A DNA stretch of 64,000 nt from Takakia lepidozioides. Its lineage: Eukaryota; Streptophyta; Takakiopsida; Takakiales; Takakiaceae. Position numbers and translations under genes: made by a program. The notes under the pieces are model-generated. The model was not told where the DNA came from. It did no database searches and worked only from the letters and a program-made list of their open reading frames with translations. The stretch covers positions 68,138,001 to 68,202,000 of the forward strand of contig CM060733.1 of the NCBI GenBank assembly GCA_030704615.1, read 5' to 3'. Position 1 is the first letter of the stretch, and every line of letters starts with the position of its first letter. Shown here piece after piece: positions 63,563 through 64,000 of this stretch.

Positions 63563-64000
63563 GTGGCAGGTAAGCCATTGCCTGAGCCAAAGGACAAGCA
63601 GAAGGAGGGGTTTTGGCCTTCGACTCTGTGGAAAGATAACCATGACAGAGATGGGATTAGGGTTGAATGTGAGAGTCAGGAGGAGTCAGAGAGGAAGATT
63701 GCAACCAGCTGTGGGCCAAAGAGTCAGAGACCTAAAGAGCCGATGAACCCATTCAAAGATATTGAAATTGGAAATTTCGTACTTGTTCGACCACCAGACA
63801 CAAAGACATATCCAGTTTGGATGGGTGTGGCAATCTCTGATGTTGTTCATGACCGTTCAGATGAGATATCGGCAAGTCCTTTTGGAGTGGTGGAGACCTA
63901 AAGGTGCTACAGCGGAGGACGTGGACAGGTATAGAAACTGCTGGGACAAAGCTTGGGAGTTCAATGAATCTGATCCACCAAAGTGGATACATACGAACAG
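63563..64000 (+). pseudogene. C-terminal fragment related to DUF7869-type genes
   Basis: The plus strand reads P-E-P-K-D-K-Q-K-E-G-F-W-P-S-T-L-W-K and then F-V-L-V-R-P-P-D-T-K-T-Y-P-V-W-M-G-V-A. After a frame change near 63870 it continues V-L-L-E-W-W-R-P-K-G and R-Y-R-N-C-W-D-K-A-W-E-F, still open at the window edge. The V-W-x-G...W-W-x-P...Y-x-x-C-W pattern resembles the C-terminal region I associate with DUF7869-type proteins. If correct, it is part of a second, oppositely oriented copy. This assignment is tentative. Confidence 0.4.

Overview
The window is nuclear DNA from a eukaryote, most likely a streptophyte (charophyte alga or land plant). Its one intact gene is an eight-exon VPS4/SKD1 AAA-ATPase (12361-18559, +) whose conceptual protein closely matches plant SKD1. 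The retroelements are also of plant-like types: a Ty3/gypsy element with Athila/Tat-like protease and reverse transcriptase motifs, and an L1-type LINE. Species cannot be fixed from this sequence alone.

Layout. 0-9.7 kb is repeat-rich and holds decayed genes: a Ser/Pro-rich remnant, an array of GCGACCACC...GGTGGTCGC palindromes with a tRNA-like element inside it, a broken coiled-coil/RING-H2 gene followed by an intact hypothetical ORF, two tandem-repeat fields, a small set of TAGTCG-N4-CGACTA palindromes, and a LINE RNase H remnant. 9.7-20.8 kb is the quiet part, containing VPS4; its last intron carries antisense, partly duplicated LINE debris. 20.8-64 kb is a second repeat-rich locus with degenerate minus-strand multi-exon genes: an FCP1/NIF-like gene with an altered catalytic motif (21.8-25.3 kb), an unknown gene (56-57.8 kb) and a DUF7869-like gene (60.9-63.5 kb). 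A further fragment lies on the plus strand at the right edge. This locus is interrupted by a 21.4 kb LTR retrotransposon assembly (26853-48211, 5-bp TSD catac) and a 7 kb LINE (about 48843-55825, minus).

The most unusual feature is a short palindromic repeat, core CGGGAGRYCTCCCG, present about 30 times and only between 20.85 and 62.6 kb. It sits in spacers, introns and apparent exons. In frame, an 18-bp copy encodes Asp-Gly-Arg-(Pro/Ser)-Pro-Val on either strand, which resembles in principle the protein-coding palindromic elements of Rickettsia. At least two unrelated short palindrome families occur elsewhere in the window.

The LTR element contains two partial copies of its interior around an exact 500-N gap. 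Single-base indels differ between the copies and become dense near the gap, so the region is either a tandem dimer or an assembly false duplication built from uncorrected reads.
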